A stretch of 64,000 nucleotides of DNA from Cymbidium sinense (taxonomy: Eukaryota > Streptophyta > Magnoliopsida > Asparagales > Orchidaceae), in assembly GCA_021442155.1 (NCBI GenBank), contig CM038232.1:58993436-59057435 (forward strand). The letters run 5' to 3'. Within the stretch, counting starts at the first letter, position 1, and each line of letters starts with the position of its first letter. The position numbers and the translations under genes were made by a program. Under the pieces are notes generated by a model. That model was not told where the DNA came from. It searched no databases and worked only from the letters and a program-made list of their open reading frames with translations. Positions 11,054 through 23,820 of this stretch are shown here, piece by piece.

Positions 11054-13606
11054 AAAAATCTGTGGTGTAAATATTTCCGCCTTCATCTATCCTTTTGAAG
11101 AGGATAAATGAAAATAGAAATATACGCCTTTGGTTGGGACACCACGTAAATCCGCAGATGTTCTTATTAGGGTGATCAGGTATGATATTGAGGAGATGTG
11201 TACTATCCCGAAAGATGAAGTCACCACCCTACAATAGACCTAATCACCTCAATAAGGACTCCTAAGCACAATGGGTCATATGTAAGATTCTTCCCTACAT
11301 GAAAAGTAAAGCGGTTTATTTTAAATCAAATTAAGTTCCCCTACAAGCCCCCCATAGTTAATTACATCATAAGGAATGGATTCCTTAGAATACTCTGATT
11401 AAGGTAAATGATCATTGTCTCCAAAGATTTCAATAGGTGATTGTCAATCGATTAGTTTATTTTGAAGATCAATGGGATTGATCAAAAGAGTTATTATGAA
11501 GCCAAAAGGAAGATGAGTAGGGGATGATACTAGAAACCTAGCATCTCAAACTATCCTATGGTTGGGCTTTATTTATAAAATTGATTTATTCATTTGAGTT
11601 GACTTTTTATTAGAAGTTTAGAGCTTATGATATCACAACACAAGATTATGAAATTACCTAAGAGGTAAGGATTTATGTCTATGGCACATAGAAGGGCGAA
11701 GCAACCTCATAACCTTAATCTAGGGAGCTTTGGCGAGGGCTGAAAGCATGACCTAAATCTAAGGAAAAAATGGGTATTTGGTTTTCCTCCACAAGAGAGA
11801 GCAAACCACCCGACTGCTTGGACTTACAGCTTTGAGGGTGGGCAACTAACTCCTCTATGATTTTAAATTCATGTAGGCAAGTCATATGCTTTATGCAAGA
11901 TATAACTAGGCTATTATTTATTTAGAAAGAGACTAAGTCCTTAAACTCACTCCTAAGAGACTAGATCATGTAAGGGCATGAAAATGACCTAAATCTAATG
12001 CAAATCATATTACATATTATTTTTTTATTTTGGACAATCATTTGACTATTATAGGATTCATATGCATAATGCATGAGAAGTAAGATTATTGGCCAAAATA
12101 AGGGAAGAGGTGTGTTTCCACCATGGCTCTCAAAGGTCAAGTTTCTCAAAAGGTGGAAGCCCTCCAATCAAGAGTGAAACAAGATGCTTTTATGCATGAT
12201 GTATAAAAAAGAAGACTCATCCATAAGGGTTGCTAATTCTTTTATCTTGATTTTAACTAGGCTTTATGTGAGGTTATGAGTTATTTATTTTAAATTTTGA
12301 ATTGATTAATTTGGTGGAAGATTTATTTTTCTCTAAGAGCCTAATCGTCAACCAAGCCATATATCAAAGCAAGAAAGAAACTAGGAAAATATGTCATCTT
12401 AATGTACAAGCTAGAAAAAACATCACACATTTTTGTGAAGCTAACATAAAGAATAGAAGGCCATTTGTGGTCGGGCACTACCGCACAAACCTGAAAACAA
12501 ATTGGGTAGTCGATCTCTACCCTTATACAATCCGGATTACAAATGAATTAAGTACAATTAAGTGAGGAATTCATTATTATGGGGGTCTTCAAGATTCATT
12601 TCTTCATTCTTATTTCTTCTTCTTTTCTTCTTTCTTCTTTGGTTCCTTCTTTTGGATGGTCGGAAGGTGGATGCTCCAAAGGCTTCATATGGTACACAAG
12701 GAATGGCCTTATAACCAATGCTCATCCTAATCCCCATAACAATCATTCCAAATCCTAATTCCAAAAATACATGAAAAGGAGAAAAAGTGAATCTAACTAA
12801 AACCTACACAATAGAGATTAGCTAAACAAACCAAGCATATATAAACAAAATAGACTTAGCACCCCACACATGGGTAACCAAGTCCACCTGGCCTATTTTG
12901 GATTATGCTTAAGGGTATAAGAAACCTACACAACAAAAGTAGAGACACCTTTATTACAGCACCCCTTAAGCTCAATCCCCTACAGAAGATAATGATTAGA
13001 CTAAATCGTCCTACCATTCATTCTATACACATACACCCTAACATCCAGACTAAAACATCACATCACAAAATAAAAGTAAACATTAAACCATTCATCACCC
13101 TAATATAAGACTAGAAGTGGTGACTTAGCCTAATGTGTGTGCCATGTAAGGTTTGTGTGGTATGCTTAGCTAGGCTTTAAGGTTAGGATTTTCTAAGTGA
13201 GAAAAGGTTCAACTTAGAAGGGTGGTCTCATTTAAGTTGTTTAGTTGATATGGGTTAATTTTATTTGATGATTTGATTTAGTTTGAATGAACCTACTTAA
13301 TTACTAAAGGTTGTAAAAAGAGGAAAAAAGAAGGGAACTTCTCTTTCCTCCCTACCTTAAATGATTTTTAAGGTAGATTCATTAAGGATTTTTGTTTAGT
13401 GAATATTTTATTATGTATTTTAATTAATCCTAAGTTTAGATTTTCTCTAAACAAACCTATTCAAAAGAAAGGCATTTTAAGATTAAGTAAAGTGAATTCA
13501 TCACAAAACACACAATATTTTATTTCTTTCCACATGTGTATCATGCACATGAATGAATCTAAGCATATCTATACACATGTGATGCAAGTATTTACCACTT
13601 AATAAT

Positions 13607-14130
13607 GAATGCTAAGAGGTTGCTTAAGAAAATTTGGACTATTTCATGTATGCATGATTTTGTTAAGTAGAAGAGAGTGATTCTTTTATCCATTTTTCAT
13701 ATGCACATTTACAAGTATAAAAGACATAAGTGAGTATGACATCATTGTTAACTAGGGGTATAAGGTACAAGACTTACTTAGGGCTACTTAAAGCCTCGCA
13801 ACCCCAGAGTTGTCCAGACTAATACACCACTTTTCTTAAATACATGTGCATGTACAAAAAGAAATGCATGGAAAGAGAATGCTAAGTGAGTTACTTAAGA
13901 AAATTTGAATGCTTTATGATGCATGATTTTCATTAAGTAGAAAGAGATTTTCTTATCCATTTTTCACATGCACACATGTATGTATGAAAGGCATAAGTGA
14001 GTACATCACCATTGTTAACTAGAGGTGTAAGGTACAAGACCTACTTAGGGCTACTTAAAGTCTCACAACAGATTGTCTAATATACCACTTTCAAATACAA
14101 CATGTGTACAAAAGAAATGAATGGAAAGAA
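13607..14130. repeat. 270-bp tandem duplication inside LTR A
   Basis: Two adjacent copies begin with 'gaatgctaag' at 13,607 and 13,877. Shared landmarks are 'catgattttgttaagtag' / 'catgattttcattaagtag', 'ccatttttca.atgcaca', 'cattgttaactag.ggt' and 'cttagggctacttaaag'. The copies differ by scattered substitutions and small indels. It is part of the LTR and gives no protein. Confidence 0.85.
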
Positions 14131-15969
14131 AGATGCAAAAGTTTGTATTTATTTTGTTTATTGTAATTTATATGTGCAAAATGTAGATGTCCTTTAAGTA
14201 ATAGTATGAATGAATATGGAATTAAGCAAGTGTTATGTTCTTTTAAATGAACTATACACTTTCAAATCTATTCAAACTATATAAAGAAAGAGAAGGAAGC
14301 TACATATGCACATCTTTATATTATATCCATATGCAAGCTTATAAATAATTATAAGTAACACACTTTCAATTTTGTATTTGATTTATAGATTTTGAAAATA
14401 GTTTTGAATTTAATAGTGATAATAGCCATCATATTTTTTTACTTTAGCAAAACATGCAATTTGACATAAAACAATATTTCATTTTGAATTTGATTTTAGA
14501 AAAGCATGAAATGATTTTCATATGACATACACATTTTAGGAAAGAAATAAAAGTGATGTAAGCATGTAATTTCATTCACTCTAATTAATTCTTAAAGATA
14601 ATCTTATGAAGTAAGATCATTTAAAGAGAATCAAAAGTTGTTTAAAGAGACTTTCATTTTGCTTTGAGTTTGATTTGAATTAGAAAAGTGTGAGAATGTT
14701 GGTCCTTTCCCATTCCACATGTGTATATTTTTGGTTTAATTTTAGGTGATTAGATTAATTTTATGCTTTGTTAGGTTAAGGTGTAGATTAAGTTCATTAA
14801 TTACCCTTACCTATACCACTTTAACATATTTAATCAAATAATTATGAGCCAATGTATGACATAAAACCACAAGGAATTTAAATCAAATGCATCCTAGGAA
14901 AGAAAGGTACCTAAATGCAATTGGCTCATAATTAATGATTAATTAAGCTAAAGGGTTTAATTTAAGTACTTTCATAACCTTTCCCACACATATGGGTTAG
15001 GTATGATTCCTTTAAGTTTACTTAGATTATTGAACACCTAAGTATCTACCCAAGAATGATTGATTAAGTTTATGGATTAATTTTTGTTTTGAGAATTTAA
15101 TTTTATTAATTAAGTAGATCATTAGTGGATTAACCCTTAATTAGATTTGGATTAAGGAAGAAAGGGGGTTTAGGGAATAGCTTAGAAAAAATATCCCAAA
15201 ATCATTCCATAAATCTCCTAATCACTTAAATAAAAGTTCAATTAACTCAGTCAAGGAATTAAACCATTGTTCACATGCTTAATTAACCTTAATTACATTA
15301 AGAGAGTGATTAGGGTTCATTAATTAATTTCCTTAATTAACTCATTGATAAATTCTAAGAAAATTAGGGAGGAAGTCATCCCACTAAACATGCAGAAGTT
15401 TGGAAATTAATTAGAATAATTAGGGTTATTAAGTTTTTTAAATAAACCTTAAGAAAATCTACTATTCAAACTCAATTAAGAATAATTTTATTGGATTCTC
15501 CTTTGAATTATCTTTAAAATGAACCTGAGTTTGTATTTTTTTTTTTTTTTGATTTTCTACAATTAGTTATGAATTTATGAAGTTTCAATTGATTTAAGTG
15601 ATTTTTATGAATTCTACTAATTTGTTTTATTAAAATAAATCATTTGACACTCAAAATTCAATATCTTTTCATCCAAAGCTCATATTGACTTAAAATTTTG
15701 ATCGTAGCTATATTTTAACAAAAATTTTAATCTCTAAAAATTTAACTTAATCTGACATGTATTTTTAGTTTATTTAAAGAAATTTGATTTTTACTAAAAC
15801 TCAAATTAAGCTCAAAATACTTAGTGAAATTTGGGGATTTTGGGTTTGTTGGATTCCTCTCGAAAATACGAATCCAACTAGCTCTTATTTGTATTTTTTG
15901 GTTAAGTATTTTATTTTCTATAAATTTTTAAAATTTCAAATGATTTTAATTAATTTTTTAAATCAGAAA

Positions 15970-16270
15970 ATTTGTCAGCACGTGTCAACACGGCATCTGA
16001 TGTGTGATGCGGGTAATGTGGCATGCGCCGCCATGCGTGCGTGATTCCACGTGTTATCCGTCAATGGATGGGAAAAGACTCCAAGGAAAGTGACCCGCGG
16101 TCGCTCATGATGACCACAAATCGGTGGTCCATCGAGATGTCGATCGGAGGCAAGGATCGATCGACATTCAATCACGAATCTCATAATGATGATCCATATG
16201 CATCAGCGTCCGAAGGCCCATCGTGAATGTTGATCCGAACCACGAGATGGGATGGTAGTTGTACCGCGGT
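15970..16270. promoter_or_regulatory. GC-richer patch of LTR A with two CACGTG boxes
   Basis: A 300-base patch far richer in G+C than its surroundings. It holds two CACGTG palindromes (15,979-15,984 and 16,048-16,053) and several CGATCG-like words. CACGTG is the plant G-box core bound by bZIP and bHLH factors. The same patch is recognisable in LTR C (22,200-22,500) and LTR B (56,720-57,000) through shared words such as 'ggacgatctc' and 'catgtgtaaagc'. Whether it is promoter (U3) sequence is inference. I do not see an unambiguous TATA box fixed relative to it. Confidence 0.4.
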
Positions 16271-17099
16271 GATGAATAGTAAAATATTTTGAAAAGAAAT
16301 AATTCTAAGTGAAAACTTATCCAAATGGACTCATTTTTATGTCGATTTGCACTGAAAAAAATTTATTTTCCAGATGAGATGATTGAAAGTAAAAATATGA
16401 GATTATCTAGTAAATTCTAAAATGCAAAACCATCAAAATGAGGGATCCTAAGGTATGATTTTTTGAAGTTACCTCACCGAGATGATTTTTTGGTGGAGGT
16501 GATGACTCGCATTGTGAGTGGGAAGAAGCCTTGATGAGCTTAGATCCTCACCTTCATGACGAAAAAAAGTTTCTTCGTGATCATTCTTCTCACTTAGTTT
16601 TGAGTATTTCTCTCCAAAATGAAGTGGGGTGATTTAATGGCTTTGGGAGCTCTAGAGAGGAGAATGAGAGGAATGGGTTTTCTTCAACCCAAAGCCTTAG
16701 AATGAAAAGTGAATGAAAATGAACTAAAATCACTTTTTATTTTAAAATTTTGGCTCCAAACTCATGTCATTTGGCTTGGGGTGGTTGGAATGGAAGAGAA
16801 TCCTCCTAGGTGACTCCCTATGGTTGGCTAAAGCATGGAAAGTGGCTGTCATGAAGGAAAAATGGGTGTCCTAGCCAAGGGGAGGTGAGTGTCCTTCATG
16901 CCAAGTGTTCAAATGAGAGATGTGAGGTGATTTCACCTCCCCATGAGTCATAGTTGCCCCAACCATTCCTTGGGTTAGAAAATCAATGTCTTTAGTGTCT
17001 ATGTGAACCAATGGATGAGTGTCAAGTGGCCAAGGAAAAGAAATGACCATTTGAGAAAGTGTCTTTTCTCATGCGACCCAAGGAGAAAGTGATCATTTG

Positions 17100-17900
17100 G
17101 CATTGAATTTGATTTGAGCATATTTGAAATGAGTCAAAAGTAAGTTGGACCAAATTTCATGTCATTTGAAGTTCATTTGGTTTAATTTGGGTTAATTTGA
17201 CCCATTTGGGTCAAATCGGGTCAAAATGGATTAGGTTGACCAATTGGTCAAATTGGGTCAAACCAAGAGTTGGGTCAAGTTCAAATGACTATTTGTAGTA
17301 TATTGGTTCAATTTATTTCAATTAATTTGGATTTTGGCCAATTTGATCCTTCAAGTCAATTTGGGCTATGTTGATCTATTTGACCCAATTGACCAAATTA
17401 GCTTGAATCATGGCTTGGTTTGGGTTTGGTTGATCATTTTAAATGGATAGGTATCTTTGTTTCCAATCAATTTGGTTTATATTTAATTTTGTCTTGATTT
17501 AACATTTTAGGTTGAGTTGGGTTCACGGTCAATTGAGCTAGGTTTGGGTCTAGTTGGCCAATTAGTTAAATTGGGTTTAATTGAGGCTTTGGTCAAGCTC
17601 AATAATCAGTTTGGAGTGAACTTGAGCCATTGGTTATTTGGTTTAGGTTTTCAATTTGGCTAGTTTGGGTTCATATGGGTTAAAAGGGTTGACTTGGTCA
17701 CTGGTTGATAGGTTTGACTTCATGACAATTAATTTACCTATGATGATCAACAAACATGAAATGAAGTTTGGATTGGCTTAATTCACTTTGATTTGGATTG
17801 AATTTGATTTTGATTCATGTAGGTCAAATTGGCCACTTTGGGTCAAGTGAGCCAATTGGGTTTAGTTGGCTTGATCAAGGCTTGATTCAAGTTTGGTTGA
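17100..17900. repeat. TTGAC/GTCAA-rich degenerate repeat in LTR A
   Basis: Low-complexity sequence built from variants of 'ttgggtcaaattggtca'. Seven TTGAC or GTCAA cores lie between 17,198 and 17,280 alone. The matching zones are 20,300-21,300 in LTR C and 55,500-55,900 in LTR B. TTGAC[CT] is the W-box core recognised by WRKY factors, but the density may simply follow from the repeat unit. No gene is present. Confidence 0.7.
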
Positions 17901-19080
17901 ACTCACATATATATTTATGATTGAAATATAAATCCATTTGCAAGAGATTTGAAGTCAAATGGGTTTTGATTCATTTGACAATTTCAAGTCAAAGGATGAA
18001 CATGACTTTAACTTGGGTTTGATTTTTGAAATTAGTTTTGGTTTGAGAATTTAAGTTTATATGTATATTTGGATTCATGATTATGGGATTGATTGAATCA
18101 TGAAGAAAAAATTAAGGGTTTGACTTGATTTGAGTTTGATTTCGCTAAGTTCAAGATTTTGACTTGAAGGCTTAGGTTGGATTTTGGTTGAATTTGGATT
18201 TGATTATTTTTTAATTGATTCTTGGATTGATGATTGAAGTTTATATTTATATTTGGATTCATGACTGTAGGATTGATTGAATCATGATGAAAAATCATTT
18301 GGCTTGAATTTAAATTGATTCGGCAAAGTTCAAGAATTTGACTTGAAAACTTAGGTTGGATTTTGGTTGAATTTGAGTTTTGAGTTTTGAATTGATTTTG
18401 ATATTTGAATTTATATTTTATTTTTATTTGTGAATATAAATAAGAATATAAATGGGTTATGAGAAAATTTCTTGAATTTGAATTGATTTGCATTTGATTT
18501 GAGCTAAGTCCATAAGATAGAATCAAAGGGCTTAAGAAAGATTTTCTTGGAATTTGAATTTGAGTTTTAGATTCAATTTGATTGATTAGAATTTATATTT
18601 CATTTATATTTGTGAATATAAATTAGAATATAAATAAGTTATGAATAAAATCTCTTGAATTTGAATTGACTTGATTTTGATTTGAGCTAAGTCCATAAGA
18701 TAGAAATCAAAGTGACTTAGGAAAGATTTTGTAATTTGGAATTCAATCATGGGTTTCAATCATTTGGAATTGATTCATAATTTGAGAAAATCCATTGAAT
18801 TGATTCAAGGTTTGATTTGTAATTGGTTTGATATGAGTTTGAAGTTTGGCTTGAAAGAATGAAGTGAGGATTTGGTTCAAGTTATAGGGTAAGTAAATTT
18901 TCTTAACAGCCCTAAGGCATGACCTATTCCTATGGCTAACTCCTCTAAGTCTCTAGGGTTAAGTTAAGTGTTCACCTAATCACTATAAGTGTCATAATAC
19001 TAAGGAACTCTTAATGTCTAAGAGGAGTCCTATGTCTAAGATGGAGGAGTTGAGAGCTCATTCTAAAAATGAGGTCAACA

Positions 19081-19451
19081 ATCATAACTTAATAAATCAT
19101 CAATTAAAGATGATTAAATCTAAAATTAAATGAATTGAATAAAAAAATACTTTGAATCCAAATGCTTGAATTAGGTTCAAATGTCCAATCCAATTCAAAT
19201 GGATTTCGATTTAACTTCAAAATCCACCCTTTAGCTAACCCTCTCGTTGCTGGTGGCTAAAATCTGGCCACCTAAAAGCTCACATGCATGGCTCTCGACC
19301 ATGTGTGGAAAGAGGGGAGAGAGACCCTCTTCTCCCCTTCTTTTCATCCCAAATCATTCACGAAGTGAAAAAAGAAGAAAGAGACCACTCCCCCAACCTC
19401 GACACCGGCAAACTGGAGCCTGGCCAAATCTGGAGGCCAACTGTTCGGCCT
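19081..19451. other. 371-bp spacer between head-to-head LTRs A and C
   Basis: Unique sequence separating two oppositely oriented LTR starts. The left part is AT-rich; the right part (19,220-19,451) is GC-richer with purine-rich runs. Two short overlapping open frames start here (19,247 and 19,284) but show no recognisable protein. No target-site duplication links the two LTRs across it by eye. Confidence 0.6.
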
Positions 19452-22400
19452 TGTCGACCTCATTTTTAGAATGAGCTCTCAACCTCTCCATCTTAGACAT
19501 AGGACTCCTCTTAGACACTAAAAGTTTCTTTGACTTAAGATATTTCTAGTGATTAGGTGAACACTTAACCTAACCCTAGAGACTTAGAAGAGTTAGCCAT
19601 AGGAATAGGTCATGCCTTAGGGGTGTTAGGAAAATCAACTTTAAATCTAAATCAAACTCAAATCTAAATCAACTACAAATTCAAATCAAACTCCAAATCC
19701 AAAACAACTTCAAATTCAAATCAATTCCAACTTAATTGATTTTCTCAAACTTAAATCAATTCTAATGGATTTTCTCAGATCATGAATCAATTCAAAATGA
19801 TTGAAATCCATGATCAAGTTTAAATCTAAAATCTTTCTTAAGTCACTTTGATTTCATCATATGGAATTAGCTCAAATCAAATCAAAATCACTTCAAATTC
19901 AAAATTTTTTCTCATAACTCATTTATATTCTTTTTTATATTTACAAATATAAATGAAATATAAATTCGAATGCCCAAAACCAATTTAAAAATCAAACCCA
20001 AATCTAACTTAAAACCAACCTATACCCTTTCAAGTCAAATTCTTGAACTTAGCCAAATCAAATCAATCAAACCTTGATTTTCTTCATGATTCAATCAATC
20101 CTTCAATCATAAAATCAAATATAAACATAAACTTCAATCATCAAACCAAAACTAAATTCACAACTCAAACCCAAATCAAGCCCATGTTCACCTTATGAAC
20201 TTGAAAGTGTCATATGAATCAAAACTCATTTGAAACCAAATAACTTTCAAATGGATTATATTTCAATCATAAGTCCATATGTGAGTTCAACCAAACTTGA
20301 ATCAAGCCTTGATCAAGTAAATTAACTCGCTTAAGCTCACTTGACCCAAAGTGACCTAAAGTACATTTTTAAGCCAAATTCTAACCGTACCCAAATTTGA
20401 TTGAACTAAGCTCATGTAAGCCTCACATTATGAGCAACAATCATCATAAGATGATCAATCACTCAAATTGGGTCAAACTAACTCAAACCTAGCCTTTGAC
20501 CAAGTCAACACTTAACCTAAATGAAACCCAAACTAGCTAAAATCCATCATAGGCTAAATTGATTGAAACCATTGATCTAAACCTGTTTATGATCAATGAT
20601 TGAATATGACCAAGTCATCATTTTAGCCAAACCTAGCCCAATTGGCCACTTGGCCCAAATTGACCCAAGTTGACTTAAGAAGTCAAAATGTGTCAAATCT
20701 TGATCTAAGCAAAATTAATTGAACCAATGGGCAAATTCATTCTAAATCACTTGTTTAGTTTGACCAAAGCCTCAATTGGCCAACTAGACCTAACCTAGCC
20801 CAATTGACCATAAACTCAACTTGACCTAAAAGGTCAAATCAATCCAAAATCAATTCAAACCAAAATAGATTGAAACCAAAGCTTGTAAAATATTTCAAAT
20901 GACCAACCAAACCTAAACCAACCCATGACCTAACCCAATTGGGTCAAATGGGTCAAATTGGTCGACTTAACCAATTTGACTTAAGTGAACTCAAATGAAC
21001 CAAAATCAAATACAAATCAAATTGGACCAAAACAATGATACCAAACCACTCCAAAGGGTCCTATGAACTTGACCTAGCCCTTAGTTTGACCCAATTTGTC
21101 CAATTGATCAACTTGACCCAAGTTGGCCCATTTTAACCTAAATGGGTCAACATGAGCCACATGATATCAAATCAATACTAAATTCATTGAAAATTGGCAC
21201 AACCCATTTTTTTATTTATTCCAAAACTACCCAAATTGAAATCAAAGCTAAATGACCATTTTACCCATGGGTCAAAGGGTAACTCTTGGCCAAATTCACT
21301 TGGAATTTGGCCAATTCCTTTTCATGGACACTTGGCATCCTCTTAATGGTCCAAATGGACACTAATGAAGGTGGTGAACATGATCCAATGGATTTGGGTT
21401 ATCCAAACCCAACCTAAAGCCAAAACTGACCACCCAATGAAAAATGAGCACATGGAATCACTCCATACTCTCATTTAACACATGGACAACTCCTCCACTA
21501 CACTCCCCTACCAAAACCAAACCATGTGAAGCTCCTAACAACCTAACAAACCCATTCCATCTCATCAATTGATCCTAAATGGCAAAGAAGCTCACTATCA
21601 TCTGATCTAAGTAGGTGGAGATATACTCCCCCTAATATTATTCCAATTCAAGACACTTGCAATCGATTGAACCCTAAGAACCCAGAGGAAGCTCCCACAG
21701 CTCTCTCAAGCACTTCCAAGTTTATTCAAAATTCTCATTTCTCAGTTTTCCTTAAGCCGAAAATAGGGGAGGTGAGTGAGAGTGCCAACTTACTCAATTC
21801 TAAATAGAATCCAAATTCCTTTTGCAAGCACCATCAAGGCACTAATTCGAGCTCACCCAAGGTGTTTTCCAAGCAACCAAGCCACAGGAAAGAGGAGCTA
21901 GACCAAAGCTGCAAGCCATTGAAGCTCACTTTGTTCAATAGAAAGATTCACTTCATCTCAAGCCTTCAAACCTTCAACAGGGCTTCGTCTCCACAAGACA
22001 AAGTTATCGTAATGTTTGGGAGCACCGGTGATAGCCTTCGGTGAGGTATGCTTCAAAACTGAGCTTAGGTATAGAATTCTTTGGTCCTTTGTGAATGGAA
22101 GTGTAATCCCAAAAGAATTCCTTCGTTGGATGTCTTTCTTCTTGCTCTTAGATAGTTTGGGTTGAATCTTAGCCCAATTCTAGCTCAAGTGAGCTCAGAT
22201 CAAGCCATGGAGGACGGACGATCTCCATCTCCTGCAAGTGATGGAAAGGATGAATAATGGACCATCCATCCAGCAGGTTTTAAATGGACGGTCTTGATTA
22301 ATCTGATTAGATCCGATGATTAATCCTTTTAAAATTGTAAGTTTAATCCTAACCGTCGGATCTTTGATTGGACAGTCCAAGGAGAAAATGCGTAGCATCG

Positions 22401-23820
22401 TCGGCTGACGCGACATCCAATTTGATAACTTAAATAACCAATCCAATCGCGCCATGTGGAAAGCGCGCATCACGTTAGCAGCCCACATGGCACTGACGGG
22501 ATTAGTTATATAATTAGGTTATTTAATGACCCCTTAATCACTGAAACTTCAAAAATACATAATTAAATGTAGAAAAATCAAAAACAAATATAAACGAGAG
22601 CTCATTTAAAAGATAATTCAGTGGAGAATAATATAAAATTATATGTAATTAATTTTGAATAGTGAATTTTCCTTAATTATGGATTATTTGAATTCTTAAT
22701 AACCCTAATTACTCCCTAATGACTTCATTAATTAATTCCAAATTTTTTAGGCATATTTTGGGGGATGACTTCTGCCTCCCCTAATTTTCTTGGAATTTAT
22801 TAATAAGTTAATTATGGAAATAAATTAATGAATCCCTAATCACCCTTTTAATGTATTTAAGGATAATTAAGCATGTGAACACTAGTTTAATCACTTAATT
22901 AAGATAATTAAATAGTGTTTAAGTGATTAGGAGATTTATGAAATAATGTTGGGATATTTTCTTTAAGTTATTTCTTAATTCCCCTTTCTCCCTTAATCCA
23001 AACCTAATTAAGAATTAATCCACTAATGATCTACTTAATTAGCTTAATCAAATTTTCAAAATCAATCTGAACTTAATCAATCCTTTGCTGGGTAGATCCT
23101 TAGGTGTTCAAAAGCCTGAGGTAATTTTAAGAAAATCATTTCCAACCCACATGTGTGGGAAGGTTATGAAAGTACTTAATTAAACCCTTTAGCTTAATTA
23201 ATTAATGATTGTGAGCCAATTGCATTAAACCCATTTCTTTTTTAGGACCATTGCTGATTTAAATTTCATGTGATTACATATCATATGTTGGCTCATAATT
23301 ATTGGGTTAATCATGTTAAGGTGGTGTAGGTAAAGGGTAATTAATGAACTTAATGTACACTTTAACCTAAGAAAAATATAAAATCAATATAATGATTCTA
23401 AAAATTAAAGTAAAATAACATACACATGTGGGAGATGGGTTAGGACTAGCAAACCTTTTTTATATTTTCTAAAATCAAATCAAACTCAAAATTAAAATAA
23501 AATTTTTTTAAACAACTTTGATTCACTTTAAATAAGCTTATTTCATAGGATTGTCTTTAGGAATTAATTAGGGTAAATGAAGTTACATGTTTATATCACT
23601 TTATTTTTTTTATAGCATGCTAAATATTATTTTTCATATGAAATCATGCATTCATGTCTTTTAAAAAATAAAATAAATGAAATATTTCCTTTATGTCAAA
23701 TTGTATGTTTTGGCTAAAGTAAAAATATGAATGACTATTATCACTATTAAGTCCAAAATTATTTTCAAAATTGATAAATCAAAGATTACAAATGAAAGGT
23801 ATGCTACTTATAATTACTTG
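19452..23820 (+). repeat. LTR C: truncated plus-oriented LTR of the same family
   Basis: It starts TGTCGACCTC at 19,452 and mirrors LTR A inward-out. For example 'gtgattaggtgaacactta' at 19,549 pairs with 18,967-18,985; 'aggttatgaaagtactta' at 23,161 pairs with 14,963-14,980; and 'gataatagtcattcatat'-like words near 23,730 pair with 14,420. Similarity stops at about 23,820, which matches LTR A near 14,350. About 3.3 kb of the 3' part of the LTR is therefore missing. There is no internal region attached on either side. Open frames inside (21,862 plus strand, 22,195 minus strand) are chance. This is a solo or truncated LTR. Confidence 0.75.

Larger units (their letters stand above)
1..19080 (-). 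mobile_element. Element A: Tat/Ogre-like Ty3/gypsy LTR retrotransposon (3' end outside window)
   Basis: Reading leftwards from 19,080, this stretch holds an LTR of about 8 kb, a primer-binding-site-like sequence, a 2.4-kb leader with minisatellites, then gag, protease, reverse transcriptase, RNase H, a second RNase H-like domain and integrase. The domain order pro-RT-RH-INT is that of Ty3/gypsy. The RT wording (DLNKACPK, SFMDGSS, YVDDLVV) and the extra RNase H before integrase are typical of the Tat lineage. The long LTR and long leader recall Ogre elements, although Ogre membership is inference. All proteins are broken, so the copy is dead. The 3' UTR and 3' LTR lie beyond position 1. Element B at 47,810-60,170 is a second copy of the same family. 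Confidence 0.85.
11061..19080 (-). repeat. LTR A: about 8.0-kb 5' LTR of element A
   Basis: In minus sense the block starts TGTTGACCTC (19,080) and ends ACA (11,061) right before the PBS, giving TG...CA ends. Every part of it recurs elsewhere: 14,350-19,080 is inverted in LTR C (19,452-23,820); 11,070-13,800 recurs in LTR D (60,965 onward); 12,300-12,960 recurs in fragment E; and the reverse complement recurs in LTR B. Order and spacing are kept, as expected of one LTR family. Inside are a TTGAC-rich zone (17,100-17,900), a GC-richer patch (15,970-16,270) and a local 270-bp duplication (13,607-14,130). No gene lies in it. Open frames at 12,302, 12,905, 13,399, 15,784 and 18,098 are chance. 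Confidence 0.75.

Noticed and set aside
18098..18526. 142-codon Asn/Gln/Ser-rich minus-strand frame
   Set aside because: The composition follows the 'gaatttgaattt'-type low-complexity sequence of LTR A, and no counterpart frame is kept in LTR C.
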